Assembly (NCBI GenBank): GCA_039545355.1
Contig: BCJJ01000009.1
Location: 971,757-1,035,756, forward strand
Length of the DNA: 64,000 nucleotides
Origin: Trichosporon coremiiforme
Taxonomy: Eukaryota > Basidiomycota > Tremellomycetes > Trichosporonales > Trichosporonaceae
Direction of reading: 5' to 3'
Shown here: positions 10,655-21,601 of the stretch, piece by piece
How the letters are laid out: every line of letters starts with the position of its first letter
How positions within the stretch are numbered: the stretch's first letter is position 1
Position numbers and translations under genes: made by a program
The notes under the pieces: generated by a model
What the model was told of the DNA's origin: nothing
What the model saw: the letters and a program-made list of their open reading frames with translations, nothing else
The model's database searches: none

Positions 10655-12543
10655 ATGACCATCACCACAATCTTGCGGCCGTCGGTCCTCAAGACCAACC
10701 TCCTCGACGATGCGCTCGCCCGGATGTACAAGAGGTACATTGAACGACGGCCACAGCTCAAGCCCGTCGAGTACGTGATGTCGTACCCATTGCCGGCCAA
10801 GCGCCATGTCCTGCACCAACTGCTCTGCATCGATCACGACTTTCCCTACGACGACGAGCTCATGGACTCTGTCGAGTCCTTCCTCAAGTTTGAGCACACC
10901 CAGATTGCGCCTGAGAACATCATCGACACGGACGGCGAGGAGTACGAGGTCTTCCCCCACGCTGATCGCGACTGGCAGTCCGTATCGGCGTGGAAGGGAA
11001 ACATGCTCCATATCAAAGGAGACTACAAGTGGGCGATCGTGAACCCCGGGAACAGTGAATTGATGGGCTGCTTCCAGCCCGAGCACCGCTGTCTTGACAA
11101 TCAGATTCATACTGCTGCCGGACCGAGGCTGAGGCAGGAATGTCACGAGGAGATCAGCAAGCGCAGGCGCAAACGTCCGCCTCCTACTAGTGTCCCAATT
11201 ATCACTGGAGCTGGCCTCCTGCCTTTCGGGCATGTCATCCACGTTGCAGGGCCCAGCCTGGAGCGGAGAAGAGAGGCGACGGCCGAGGAGGAAGGCAAGT
11301 TGAGGGACGCGTACCGCAACAGCTTGACACTTGCGATGAAGGTGAGCTTGATGGGAGCCATAGCTGCTGACCACAGAACGACGTCAGGACGATTGTTTTC
11401 CCCTGCATCTCGACGGGTCTCTACAACTTCCCGTCCCAGCAGGCGGCCGAAGTTGTCACGCGCACTGTTGCAGAGTGGTTCGACGAGTTCAAGAAGAGCC
11501 CGATGCGAGTCATCTTCATGCTCTGGACTGAGCACGACATGGAATGCTACCACGCAGCCATGGCCAAGACCTTCCCCAACAACCCCGAGTTCAAGGTCCG
11601 CATCTGTGACCTCGTCCCGAGCCCGGGGATCTTTGACAACATTGGAGGGCTCATCATCCACGCTGGAGCGGGATTGAGTGCCGATGCCGTGAATCCCGAG
11701 TACGGGCTGGGGCTCGACTACACCTCGCGGGATCTGTTCTACAAGCTGTACCCGGGCATCGTGAAGAGCACACCGCTCCGATCGCTGTACGAGACAATCG
11801 GGTACGAGTGGGACGACGTGAGTGTTTAAAAGCTATGGCAGGTGTCAACCTGAGCTGACAGACAGCCGTTGCAGCAGTGGGGTTGGATCTTTGCGCACGC
11901 CCATCGCGTGCTGAACTGGGGCAAGACGCCAGTGTACGACGACCTTCAGCGGCTTGTGTCCGAGCTAAACGTGCCATACACGATCATGACCTCGAACGCG
12001 GACCAGCTCTTCTTCCAGTCCGGCTTCGACCCCGAGCGCATCTTCACGCCGCAGGGCAGCTATGCGCGCTTTCAGTGTCTGAACGCGTGCAGTCCAGATG
12101 CGAACTTCGACTCGCAGCCATGGATCGAGCGCGCCTTACCTCACATCGACCTGCTGGACCCCCGCATCCCAAAAGACAAGCAGGACCTGATCCCGCACTG
12201 CGAGAAATGCGGCGGCGAGGTCTTCCTGAACGTTCGGGGCGGGGACTGGTTCCTCGAGACGCCATACCTGAAGTCCGAGGCGCGGTACAAGGCGCAGGTC
12301 GAGGAGATGATGAAGAAGGCAGAGGAGGAGGGTAATCGTGTCGTCGTGCTCGAGCTCGGCAGCGGGTTCAACACGCCCTCCGTGATTCGATACCCAAGCG
12401 AAATGCTCGGACAACGCGCATCCCTCCTCCGTGTCAACAAGCAGCATCCGGAGATTCACTCCCAGATCGAGGGCGCGAGAGGGTATAAGATGGGTGCGGC
12501 TGAGTTTCTGCGAGCGTGTCTGGAGCCGCGCGAGAAGGCGTAA
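10655..12543 (+). CDS. Fused zinc-type macrodomain and SirTM-like sirtuin (ADP-ribosylation writer/eraser)
   Basis: Three exons (10655-11341, 11377-11817, 11866-12543) give 601 residues. Residues about 115-300 form a macrodomain with NPGNSELMGC (about 130-139) and the pattern GCFxPxHxCxDNxIH. C139, H144 and C146 are the expected zinc ligands of zinc-dependent macrodomains. The second half is a sirtuin: GAGLS at about 316-320, TSNADQ at about 418-423, and a Cys4 zinc ribbon (C447, C451, C488, C491). At the position of the catalytic His of ordinary sirtuins it reads TPQG (Q439), and the GIPDFR motif is absent. Both traits are known for class M sirtuins (SirTM), which ADP-ribosylate proteins and in bacteria sit in operons with a macrodomain that removes the mark. 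The fusion, and hence self-contained writing and erasing, is read directly from the frame. Activity is inferred. Confidence 0.9.
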
Positions 12544-13822
12544 GGTGGCCCAGTCCGCTGGCCGGGCATAGATGATAGTGCATGCACAATTTGCAGTCCG
12601 GAGAGGACAGAGTTGGTACTGAAACTCTATTAGAACTGCCTCACGAGCCATGTCAGTGGAGGGTCGGAGGGGGGTGTACGTAAATTCATGGTGCGGGGGT
12701 GAGCGTGTGGGCCGCTATTCGGGGTCTTCCATCGGTAGCGATAGGCTGTGGATGCTTGTGGGTGGTGTGTGGTTCCGCATGTGAAGCTCTGGGACAGGTT
12801 GGGACCGCTTGTGATCGCTTAAGAGCGTTTGGAGCAGAGCATTTGGCAGGATGAAACGAGGGGCTTCGCGCGGTAGCTGCGGCAGACCAACCCCCTGGAT
12901 CGGGGTGGACCTGAGGGCCGAGCTTGTGTTGTTTCCAGCGATCCAGTCAAAAGTGTGCTTAGCAGCGCGCAGCGATGTGTGTATCTGCTCGTGCGATGCA
13001 TTTGGTGTTGTGAGCTGGTTGACGCCACGATGCGGTCAGCGGCGCGTTAGCGGCTGATCCCATGATCGAGCTGACGCACGTCCCGTCCATGCATGCTGAG
13101 CGTGAGGCTGGCTCGCGCATGGCTCGGGTGGATGATACAATGATACAATGTGGCCCACTACTGAGAGTGTGAGACTGTGGTGGGAGAACGGTTCCCAGGG
13201 TCGCGCGCCATGGCTAGGAATAGGGCCCAAAGTCAACTACGTCAGGATCCAGGCTAGCCAGGCTGCTGTCATGTCCACTAGTCCACCACTGCGGGGGGTG
13301 GAGGATCTGTCTGTCTGTCTGGCTGGCTGATTGCTGTCAACGAAGGTGTGTGCATGCACCGTATACAAGTGTGCAGAAGCGAGAGGGGGAGATCACATGG
13401 ATGGCCCGACAGACATGACGAGAGCGCCGGGTGCCCTGACGGAGGCGCTGGCTTGGGAGTTGGAGATCTCCGCCGAGCCGTCCAAGCCGGCGCGCAGCCG
13501 CTTGTTTGTGCCTGACTGCTGACTGCAGGCTCCTCCTCACACTGCCCCTCCAGTCACACCCCCGCACACCGCACCGCACTCCGCCGAGTCTCAGAGTCCC
13601 TCTTTCCTCCATCTCCACACCGCGAACCCCTCTTCTCCCATCTTATCCTTTCAACTAGACCATCGTTCGCACCGGCATACACACTTCCCCCGCCTGACTT
13701 GCACACACCACCCCATCCCCCTCCATCCACACCTGACCCACCCATCCTCCGGCCCGCCCATGCCGCCGCGAGCCTCAGTGCATGTGTAACCGCCGTCGCC
13801 CCCGTCAGCGCACGCACAACAC
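12544..13822. other. Intergenic (1.3 kb) upstream of the RING gene
   Basis: No supported gene is seen. The region contains short GT- and TG-rich stretches and, from about 13540 to 13780, a strongly C/T-rich tract on the plus strand. This is a common feature just upstream of start codons in this window and probably marks the promoter or 5' UTR of the gene starting at 13823. Confidence 0.5.
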
Positions 13823-16800
13823 ATGAGCTTCCAAGGCCAGGGCGCCGGGGGGGGTCAAGGGCGCCCCGGCCCGAGTATGAACAGTGAGTGTGCTCGCTGC
13901 TGGTTACATGCTGCGTCGGTAGCAGCTCCGACATTACGACTAGCTCCACTTGCGCGTTGCGGATCCGTCCTCATGGACATGATCACCACACTCGGTGTCC
14001 CATGAGCTCCAGTATGCTGCCCGCTCCGCCGCCCGCTCCGTACACCTCACCTCACAGCTATGTGGCCAAGCACTCAACTAACTCCCAGATCCAAATCCAC
14101 GGAAAGCCCGCAAGAAGAAGGCCCGCCAGCCGGCCGCGCCCTACCTCGCCGTCGCTCCTCCGTCACTTGGCTCCCCCGCGCCGCCCGAGCCGAGTCGGGG
14201 CGGCCTGATCCTGCCCTCGGACTATGTGCGGAGCTCCCCCGCCCCCGCTTTCGGCGGGAGGAGCGGGCACTATGCCGCCGGCTTGCTGTCGCCGCCGACG
14301 ATCCGCGCATCGCCCTCTCCGGCTCCTAGGGGTGGCCATAACGTTGCCGCGCGCAATCGGCAGTACGCTGCCAACCTCGTCGCCCCGCCTAGTCTAATGC
14401 CTGGCGGAAGACCGGGGAGCCCGCTCTCGAACCGCCCGCCACTGCATACCAATAACAGCTCGGGTCGCTCCGTGCCCCGCCTCCATGAACTTGCCATTGA
14501 GGGAAGCGCCGCACAACATCCTAGACCCGAGAGCCCGCTGTCGGACAACGCCCCGCAACCGCAGAGGAGGAGACGGAGAAGGAGAGTCATCGAGGCGTCC
14601 CCGACGTCGCCGCGGCAGGTGACCTCGCACGAGGAGGGCAGAGCCATGGTGCGGCGGAGCGAGAGTGTGCGCCGCCGAAATGTCTGGGAAGGTAAGCTTG
14701 CGTTTGGCATTGAAGCTAACATTAGACCCGCAACTCGACATTGAGGAAGCGGCCGACCCGCCGCCGCCGTTCCCCTTCCACTCGCCGTCGAATGCGCGTC
14801 TCCCGCCCCGGTTCGAGAACGAGCAGTCGCCGGTGCAGCCAATACCCAGCTCGCCTCCGCCGTCCTTCGAAGTCGCGATTGCCCAGGGCGCAAGTCCGAG
14901 ACCGCCGACACCTCCGACCGTCGACGACGAGGAACGGCCCCGGCTCCTCCGTGCAGGAAGCACTGGCTCCAACCCCGCCAGCAGCTTCAACACGGCCCCG
15001 GGGTCGCCCGTCACCTCCGACTCGAGCGAAGAGGAGGAGGATGAGCGCATAGACCGGCGCATGTGGCAGGCGGACATTGACGCGGGATACTCGCTCGAAG
15101 AACGTGTGCGGCGCGAAGAGGCACGCCGAGCTGCCCGAGCACTGGGGCTGCCGGTCGGGGAGCTGCAGCATACCACGGCCGAGGATACCCCCAGTCGCGC
15201 CCCCTCACGGCAGGAGAGCGTCGCGTCTCTCGCCCACTCGCACTCGCACTCGCGACACGGCAGCGCAGCCTCCCGAGGTACGCCAACGCGGGCAACGCAC
15301 GCGCGACAAGCGAGCGAGACCCGCCCCGACTCGCGAACCCGGCGCGCGTCAGCGGAACACAGCACGCGGGACGAGCGGCACGAGACGATGGAGATTTTGG
15401 GCCGGTCGAGCCAGGAATCAGCCCGCGATTCGGACTGGCGCGACGCCCGGTCCGAGGTCGGCTCCATCCGGAGCGTACAGTCGGCCCAGGATCTAAGGGC
15501 TATGAGCTCGCAGGATCTGAGGGCTGTGGCGGCAGCTCACGCCGCGCATAGCCGACATCCCAGTCGCGAGTCACAGCGCGATAGTCATTCGAGGCAGGGG
15601 AGCGTCCACTCCCGCAGCCACAGCCACGAGCGAGGGGGCAGCGTACACGCCGGCAGGAGGCAGAACAGCCACGACCACGGGCACGACCACAGCCACCAGA
15701 ATAGCCAGAACAGCGCGCAGTCCATTTTCGCCAGTGTGGAGACTTCGCCCATTGGACTCGACAGCGCGATCACGCCGCTGGCGGAGCGGATACGCACCGA
15801 GAGCCCTACGCCTGGGCCTAGTACGAGGAGGACGGAGAGTCCCACGCCGAAGCCAAAACATAAGGCGAAGCGTCGCGAGCCCCGCCCCGCCGATACCCAC
15901 CCCGACACCCAACCTGCTCACCCCCGCCCCGAACCCGAAGCCGAGCGACCAGCACCCGCCCAGCCGCAGCGCACCGAGTCCACTGAGACCGATCCCGGCA
16001 CCAAAGCTGCCATTCTCGCCGCACTCGAGGGTGAGACGAAGCTGGTCCGCTCCATGCCCAAAACGGCCAAGGTGCTGGGCACGAAGGGCGAGCACACCCT
16101 CTTCGCGCTCGAGGCGGAGCCGGGGATCGTGTTTCAGCTCGTGCAGAGTCCGACATCGCCGAATGGAGCCGGTTTCGCCACCTTGCAGTCTCGCGACGAT
16201 GAAGAGGAGGACAACGACGACGAGGAGCCGACCTCTCTCGCTGCTTTCGGTAAGGGCCGCCGCAGCCAGCGCGCCGACAAGACACTCTCCGTCCAGGCCG
16301 TTAAGAACGAGCCCATCATGCGCAACCTGAAGTACTCTAAGAGCGTCAGCGCGCTGGGACGGAGCACGAGTCCCCTCCCGCCGGCTGGTTCTGCGCCGCC
16401 GATCCCGCCCCGACCGCCCGCGGATTGGGTCGATCCATTCGCGTCGTTCAGCGCTGCGTCACCGCCGGCACGAGAGCCTGCTCAATCACCGGCCCAGTCC
16501 CCTGTCCAGTCTCCGCCACAGGCCAAGTCTGCCCTGGCTCAGTCTCCCTCGCCCCGGTCCCAGCCACTGGCTCCGGCTCAGTCGACGTCGCCCGCGCCTG
16601 CCCAGCCTATCAGGCAGGACTCGACCCCGCAACCCGTCAGACAGAACTCGGCCCCGCTGCCGATCTCGGAGCCATCCTCGGCAACAGCGACGCCCCAGGT
16701 GATGTCCCCGCCTTCCTCCCAGGGCCCGACGCCGCAGCGCTCTACCAACGCAACCCCGCAAGCCGGCCGATCACGCACTACCCCCGCCCAGCGGCGGAAA

Positions 16801-19800
16801 CCGCGCACCTCTCCCTCACCGACGCACGCGCACGCGGTGAAGAAACGCGACTCGGCGCCCACGCTCCGGCCCAAGGCGAAGAACTCGATCAGTTCCGCGT
16901 CCCTCCCCACCATTCCGAGCGGACACCCCTTCTCGCCGAACGCGGAGCCTCGCGACCCCGAGAAGTGGTACGACGAGGATCCCGAGATCGAGTCCCGCCG
17001 CACCTTGACTTCCGTCACGGCGCCTCCGCCGCTGTTCGCTGATCCGGAACCCGAGCCCGTGCGCTCGCCCACGCCGGAGAACAAGCTCGAGGACGTGTCC
17101 GCCCCTGGGGCGCTGTTTGAGGAGGTTCCCCGCCGACCCTCACTGGGAAGCAGGCAGGGCAGCCTCGAGCCCCCCGCGCCGCTATTCAGTGATCAGTGGA
17201 GTTTCCTCTCGCGCGGGAGTGATCCAGCGCTGCACAAGGAGGAACCGAGCCGCTCATACGTCAGTGGTTCGCGCGCGAACTCCAAGTCGCCCCAGCCTCA
17301 TGCTGAATCCCGCACCGAGAGTCCCGACGCCCTCCACCTCGCCATCGACAAGCAACAGGACCCGGGAGACTCGGCGGTCGAGGACGAACCAGTCCGGCCA
17401 GACGAGGTCCCGAGCCGGTCGTACGCCCACCGCCACTCAAGCGGGGACATGCGGCCCGCGCTCTCAGTAGCCGGGAATGGGGGACAGCGGAGCGCCTCGT
17501 TCACGGACAAGACGGAGGCGGGGCGTGCTGCCGACCTGGCCGCGCCGGAGATCAAGGCGCGGAAGGGCATGTCGCCTAACCGCGAGGCGGCGATGAAGCG
17601 ACGCGAACTGCTGGGCGAGCCGAGTCGGTTGAGTCTGGGTCCGACGGATGAGGTGCCGGAGAACGAGGCACGCGGGGGGGATGCTGAGCCCGTCAAAGAC
17701 GAGCCGAGCGCTGCGACCAAGGCGGCGCTGGAGGCTCCTGTCGATGAAATGGCCAAGGTTGAGCCGGCCGCTGTCAAGGAGTCCCCGAAGGACGAGCAGC
17801 CCGAGGCCAAGCCTGAGATCAAGCTCCAGCCTCAGCCCGAGACCAAGTCCGAGACCAAGCCCGAGACCAAGTCTAAGCTTGATGTCAAGCCCGAGCCCTC
17901 GGCCAAGGAGGACACCCCGCCGACCCCGCCAGCGAAAGACCGTCCCATGCCACCTCCCATCACAGTCCCAACGAAGGGCAAGGAGAAGGAGGGCGACAGC
18001 CCCGTGTCTCCGCAAATCCGGCATTTGCTCGAGGAGAACAGCGCGCTGCTCAACTTCCTCGAGGGTCCGCGCTTCCCGCCGTCTGTGGACCCCAAGCCCC
18101 AGGTCATCAAGCAGATCACGCCTGAGAAGCCCGCGTCCAAATGGCCGCCCGTGCCCGCGCAGTCCGTGTTCAACGCGCGCTCCGACGGTCGCCCCGATGT
18201 CAAGCCCAAACAGGTCGGGACGTACACCATCCCCCCCTCGAGCGGATACATGGGCAAACCCCTGATCCCTGATCGCACGTATGAGTCTCCGCCGCCAGTG
18301 CCCGCTAAGGACGGGCGCGGCGATACCTCCACACGCCCTCAGCCCATGCGCAAGACAACAGCAGGCAGCGACCTGATCCAGCTCACGCCGCCGATCACGC
18401 CGCAGGCGCTCCCCCCGCGTCCGCAGTGGCAGCGCGTCACGAGCGCCGAGGACCTGGAGCGGCCGCTGGGACGGACGTCGGTTGCGGAACGCATCAGGAG
18501 GAATCTGGACCAGGCGCGGGCGAATATCGACGAGAGCGCGCCGAAGGCAAAGTCGCCGGAACCTGTCCCGCCTGCTGCGGCGCTGCGCCCCTCTGCGTCC
18601 CAGGTGTCGCTCAACAGCGTCCGATCGCCACCGCTGCGCCCCTCCGAGTCCAAGTCTTCGCTTCACAAGGTGCCCGAGACGGCTCGGCTGCGACCGTCCG
18701 AGTCGCAGGCGTCTCTGGACCGTGTCCGATCGCCTGAGACGGCTCCGCTTCGCCCTTCGGAATCCAAGAGCTCGCTTCACAAGGTGCCCGAGACGGCTCT
18801 GCTCCGACCCTCCGAATCGCAAGGGTCGCTGAACCGCGTCCGATCCCCCGAGACGGCTCCACTGCGTCCCTCCGAATCCAAGTCTTCGCTGCATAAGGTG
18901 CAGCCCGAGTCCAAGGCGTCCCTCGACAACGGCCGCTCTGGCTCCATCGCCTCGCTCGACAAGCGCGCCGACGCTACTCGTGCCGACGCCACCTCGGTCG
19001 CCTCTCTCCGCTCCCCCGTCGAGTCATCCGGTTCCCGCTCCAGCTTGCGTCCCGGCGACCGCCGCACGCCCAACACGCCCATTGACGGTATCGACCTGAC
19101 GCCGTTCCCGTCCCCGCCTACTGGCCCAAGCGGTGTGGCCGGATCTGCGGCCCCGGAGCGTCGCCCGCTCAGCTCTGAGAGCCCCGCCGTTGAGCGCTTC
19201 CGCCCCAACGAACGCCCTTTCAGCGACAACATCAGCGTCAAGGCAGCCCCTGAGACGCCAGCCGAGAGGGCCATCTTCGCTTCTGGCAACGAGGCAAAAC
19301 CTACCCCTGCGCCGGAAGTTAGGTCGGGCTTCGTGCCCTTCCGGCCAAGAGCTCCCGTCACCAAGCCTGAGCTCCAGCCTTCAGAGACCAAGCCCGCCGA
19401 GGCGAAGGAAGCTGAGGCTCCTCGCTCGCGCATCCCTCCCCCGATCCCGCCTAAGCGCAAATCGCTCGACGCCAAGCGTCTCTCACAGCTCTCCACCGCC
19501 TCGATGTCCGAGCCCGAGTCCCCAGCCCAGACTCCACCTCCGCGCCGTCCCGCCCCGCCACCGCCTCAACCCCGCCGCGCCCCTCCCCCACTCCCGCCCC
19601 GGAACCGCCTCAGCCTTTCAGACGAGGAACCCTCTCTCGCCGCCCTAGCTCTCGCAGCCGGACTGGCAGAAGACAGCCTAACCCCCGAAGCACAAGCGCG
19701 CGCCGTCGCCGAAGCCCAAGCTGAAGCAGCAGCCGAGGCGGAAAGCCTTCAATTGGCCCAAGCGCTGTCTCGCGCCGACGCCTCCCCGACAGAGGTACCG

Positions 19801-20985
19801 TCACCTGCCCGCTCGCCGTCATCCGGCTTCGCATCGCTGGCAAGGACGAGGAGCGGGAAACCCCGCGGTCCGCGAGGCCCCCGTGGTGCACCCCCGCCAG
19901 TGCCCCAGCGGCCGTGGAAGGTCCCGGGCTCAACGACGCCGGTAGAAACGCCAGTGCACAGCCGGAACGTGTCTATTGCGACGCAGGCGACGACGGGCGC
20001 GGAGGGACACAGCAGGAATACTTCGGGGACGGAGGGAACGCACAGCCGCAATGTGTCGGCTGCTGCCAATGAAGGGACACATAGCCGAAACGTGTCTGCT
20101 GCCGCTGCGGCGATGTTTGACCCGCTCGCGCAGCCGCAATCGTCGGCTCAGGCGGCCCATACCGCAGCTCAGTTACAGGCTACACCGGCGGCCCCGACAC
20201 CCCAGTCTCGGCCGACCGAGCCCATGCACAGCCGGAACACATCGAGCATCACTGCCTTCTCGCCAGAGCACTCGCGCAACACGTCCTTCGCCTCTGTCGA
20301 GCGGGCGGGCACGCCCTCGCGCGATCTGCGCCGGGACGTCCTCCGCGGCTCTGGAGACAATCTGCGGCTCCGTCCCGACTCTGGCTCCGGCTCTGTCTCG
20401 CGCTCCACTTCGGCGGCCGCAGTCGAGGGGTTCGACACGACGGCGACCCCGCCCTCTCTCGTGGCTCATACGCAGTCGGCCTCTGCCCTGCCCACTCAGT
20501 CGACGCTCGAAGTACCCCAGACCTCGAGCTCGACGTCCAACCTCCCTGCCCGCGCTGCGGCCGAGCGAGGCGAAGGCGGTGACGGAGAGGATAGGCAAAG
20601 ATATTCAGACCTGACAGACGTGGACATCTACGTCGCGCGTCTACAGGGCAGCGGGCGCGAATTCGAAGGCCTGACACACGTCGAGGCATTCCTCGGCCCG
20701 GCCATTGACCCCGGCGCCAGTCGCGAGGCACTGGAGTCTCTCGTCGAGAGCTCGGTGTGTATCGACAGCCGCCGCGTCAATGCCGCCGGCAAGGTCAAGC
20801 TGAAAATGAGCGTGCTCGGCGCGCGCGTGAGTAGTTGTCCCGTGTGCATGAGCCAGTTCCGCGGTGGAGACAGTGTGCTGTGTCTCCCGAATTGTGGACA
20901 TGTCGGACACACGAGCTGTGTACGGGAGTGGATGAAGAGAAGTAGCGTTTGTATGGTTTGTCGGGCGAGGGTTGGGGATGACTAG
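13823..20985 (+). CDS. Very large disordered protein with C-terminal RING-H2 finger (putative E3 ubiquitin ligase)
   Basis: Exons 13823-13883, 14089-14691 and 14726-20985 join to 2307 residues. Almost the whole chain is Pro/Ser/Glu/Arg-rich and lacks folded motifs. It holds His-rich HSRHPS-type and HSHSRH stretches near the N-terminus, Lys/Glu/Pro repeats (ETKPE) mid-way, Ser-rich repeats and many proline-rich patches. The last 50 residues carry a RING-H2 pattern: CPVC, then CLPNCGHVGHTSC, W, and CMVC. That arrangement binds two zinc ions and recruits E2 enzymes. Just before it is an ordered segment (about 2180-2255) rich in Leu and Val. The start ATG opens a short Gly/Gln-rich exon, and the second intron is only 34 nt. 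No substrate can be inferred. The RING call is firm; the gene is unusually long for a RING protein. Confidence 0.8.
18634..18893 (+). repeat. In-frame coding repeat (LRPSESKSSLHKVPET units)
   Basis: About six alternating units of some 16-20 residues recur, of types LRPSESKSSLHKVPET and LRPSESQASLDRVRSPET, inside the RING gene. The nucleotide copies are similar, which points to recent tandem duplication. Confidence 0.85.
19957..20276 (+). repeat. Dispersed HSRNVS/HSRNTS coding repeats
   Basis: The hexapeptide HSRN(V/T)S occurs seven times within about 105 residues of the RING gene, with spacers of 7-40 residues. Regular basic/Ser motifs such as these could be phosphorylation or docking sites; that is inference. 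Confidence 0.75.
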
Positions 20986-21601
20986 ACGAGCCCCGAGCCG
21001 CAGGCGAGGGCGCGATGGCAGGCTCAAGCTCCGCATACCACACGACCCGAGGACCGATGCAAGCAAGGCAAGCAAATACCCGGATACCCAGGATGATCTA
21101 CCCCGATGACCCCAATCCATCTCAACGTTGATCAGCGGAAACGGCTAGAAGCCGGAGGAGCAGGGTAAGGAGAGGAGAAGAGCAGTAGTAGAGGAGGAGG
21201 AGAATCAACCTGTACCACCAACCCATCGCGTATCATCACCACATCACAATCACACTTGAAACGTCTATAGCTCTTCTTAACTGTATAACATCCCGATTCT
21301 ATCCTTGATCACTTGTGCCTCGCCGCGAGGCGATGGAGACTGACTTCTAACTTGGGCTGACACAAAACTTTACTGCGCTCTCCTCTCCTCATCTTAGCGA
21401 TCTTTGCGATGTTTTGGTAATCTGAAGCTAAAGGCAGCCGACGCCGATCGATCGGTGCACAGCAACCCCTGGGATCAGACGATGAAGCAGGATCGACAGC
21501 CTGTGTCGTGGGGACTGGACCCCATGTCACCTATTCGCCAAACCGCTTTCCTCCATTGACCATCAGCGTGCCCGACATCCCGACATCTAGGTCTGACACT
21601 C
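20986..21601. other. Intergenic between the RING gene and the first MFS transporter
   Basis: These 616 nt hold no supported gene. They should contain the 3' UTR of the RING gene and the promoter of the transporter. Confidence 0.5.

Noticed and set aside
17464..18894. 476-codon minus-strand frame opposite the RING gene
   Set aside because: It is Leu/Arg/Gly-rich and repetitive because the sense strand is Ser/Pro/Glu repeats; no independent support.
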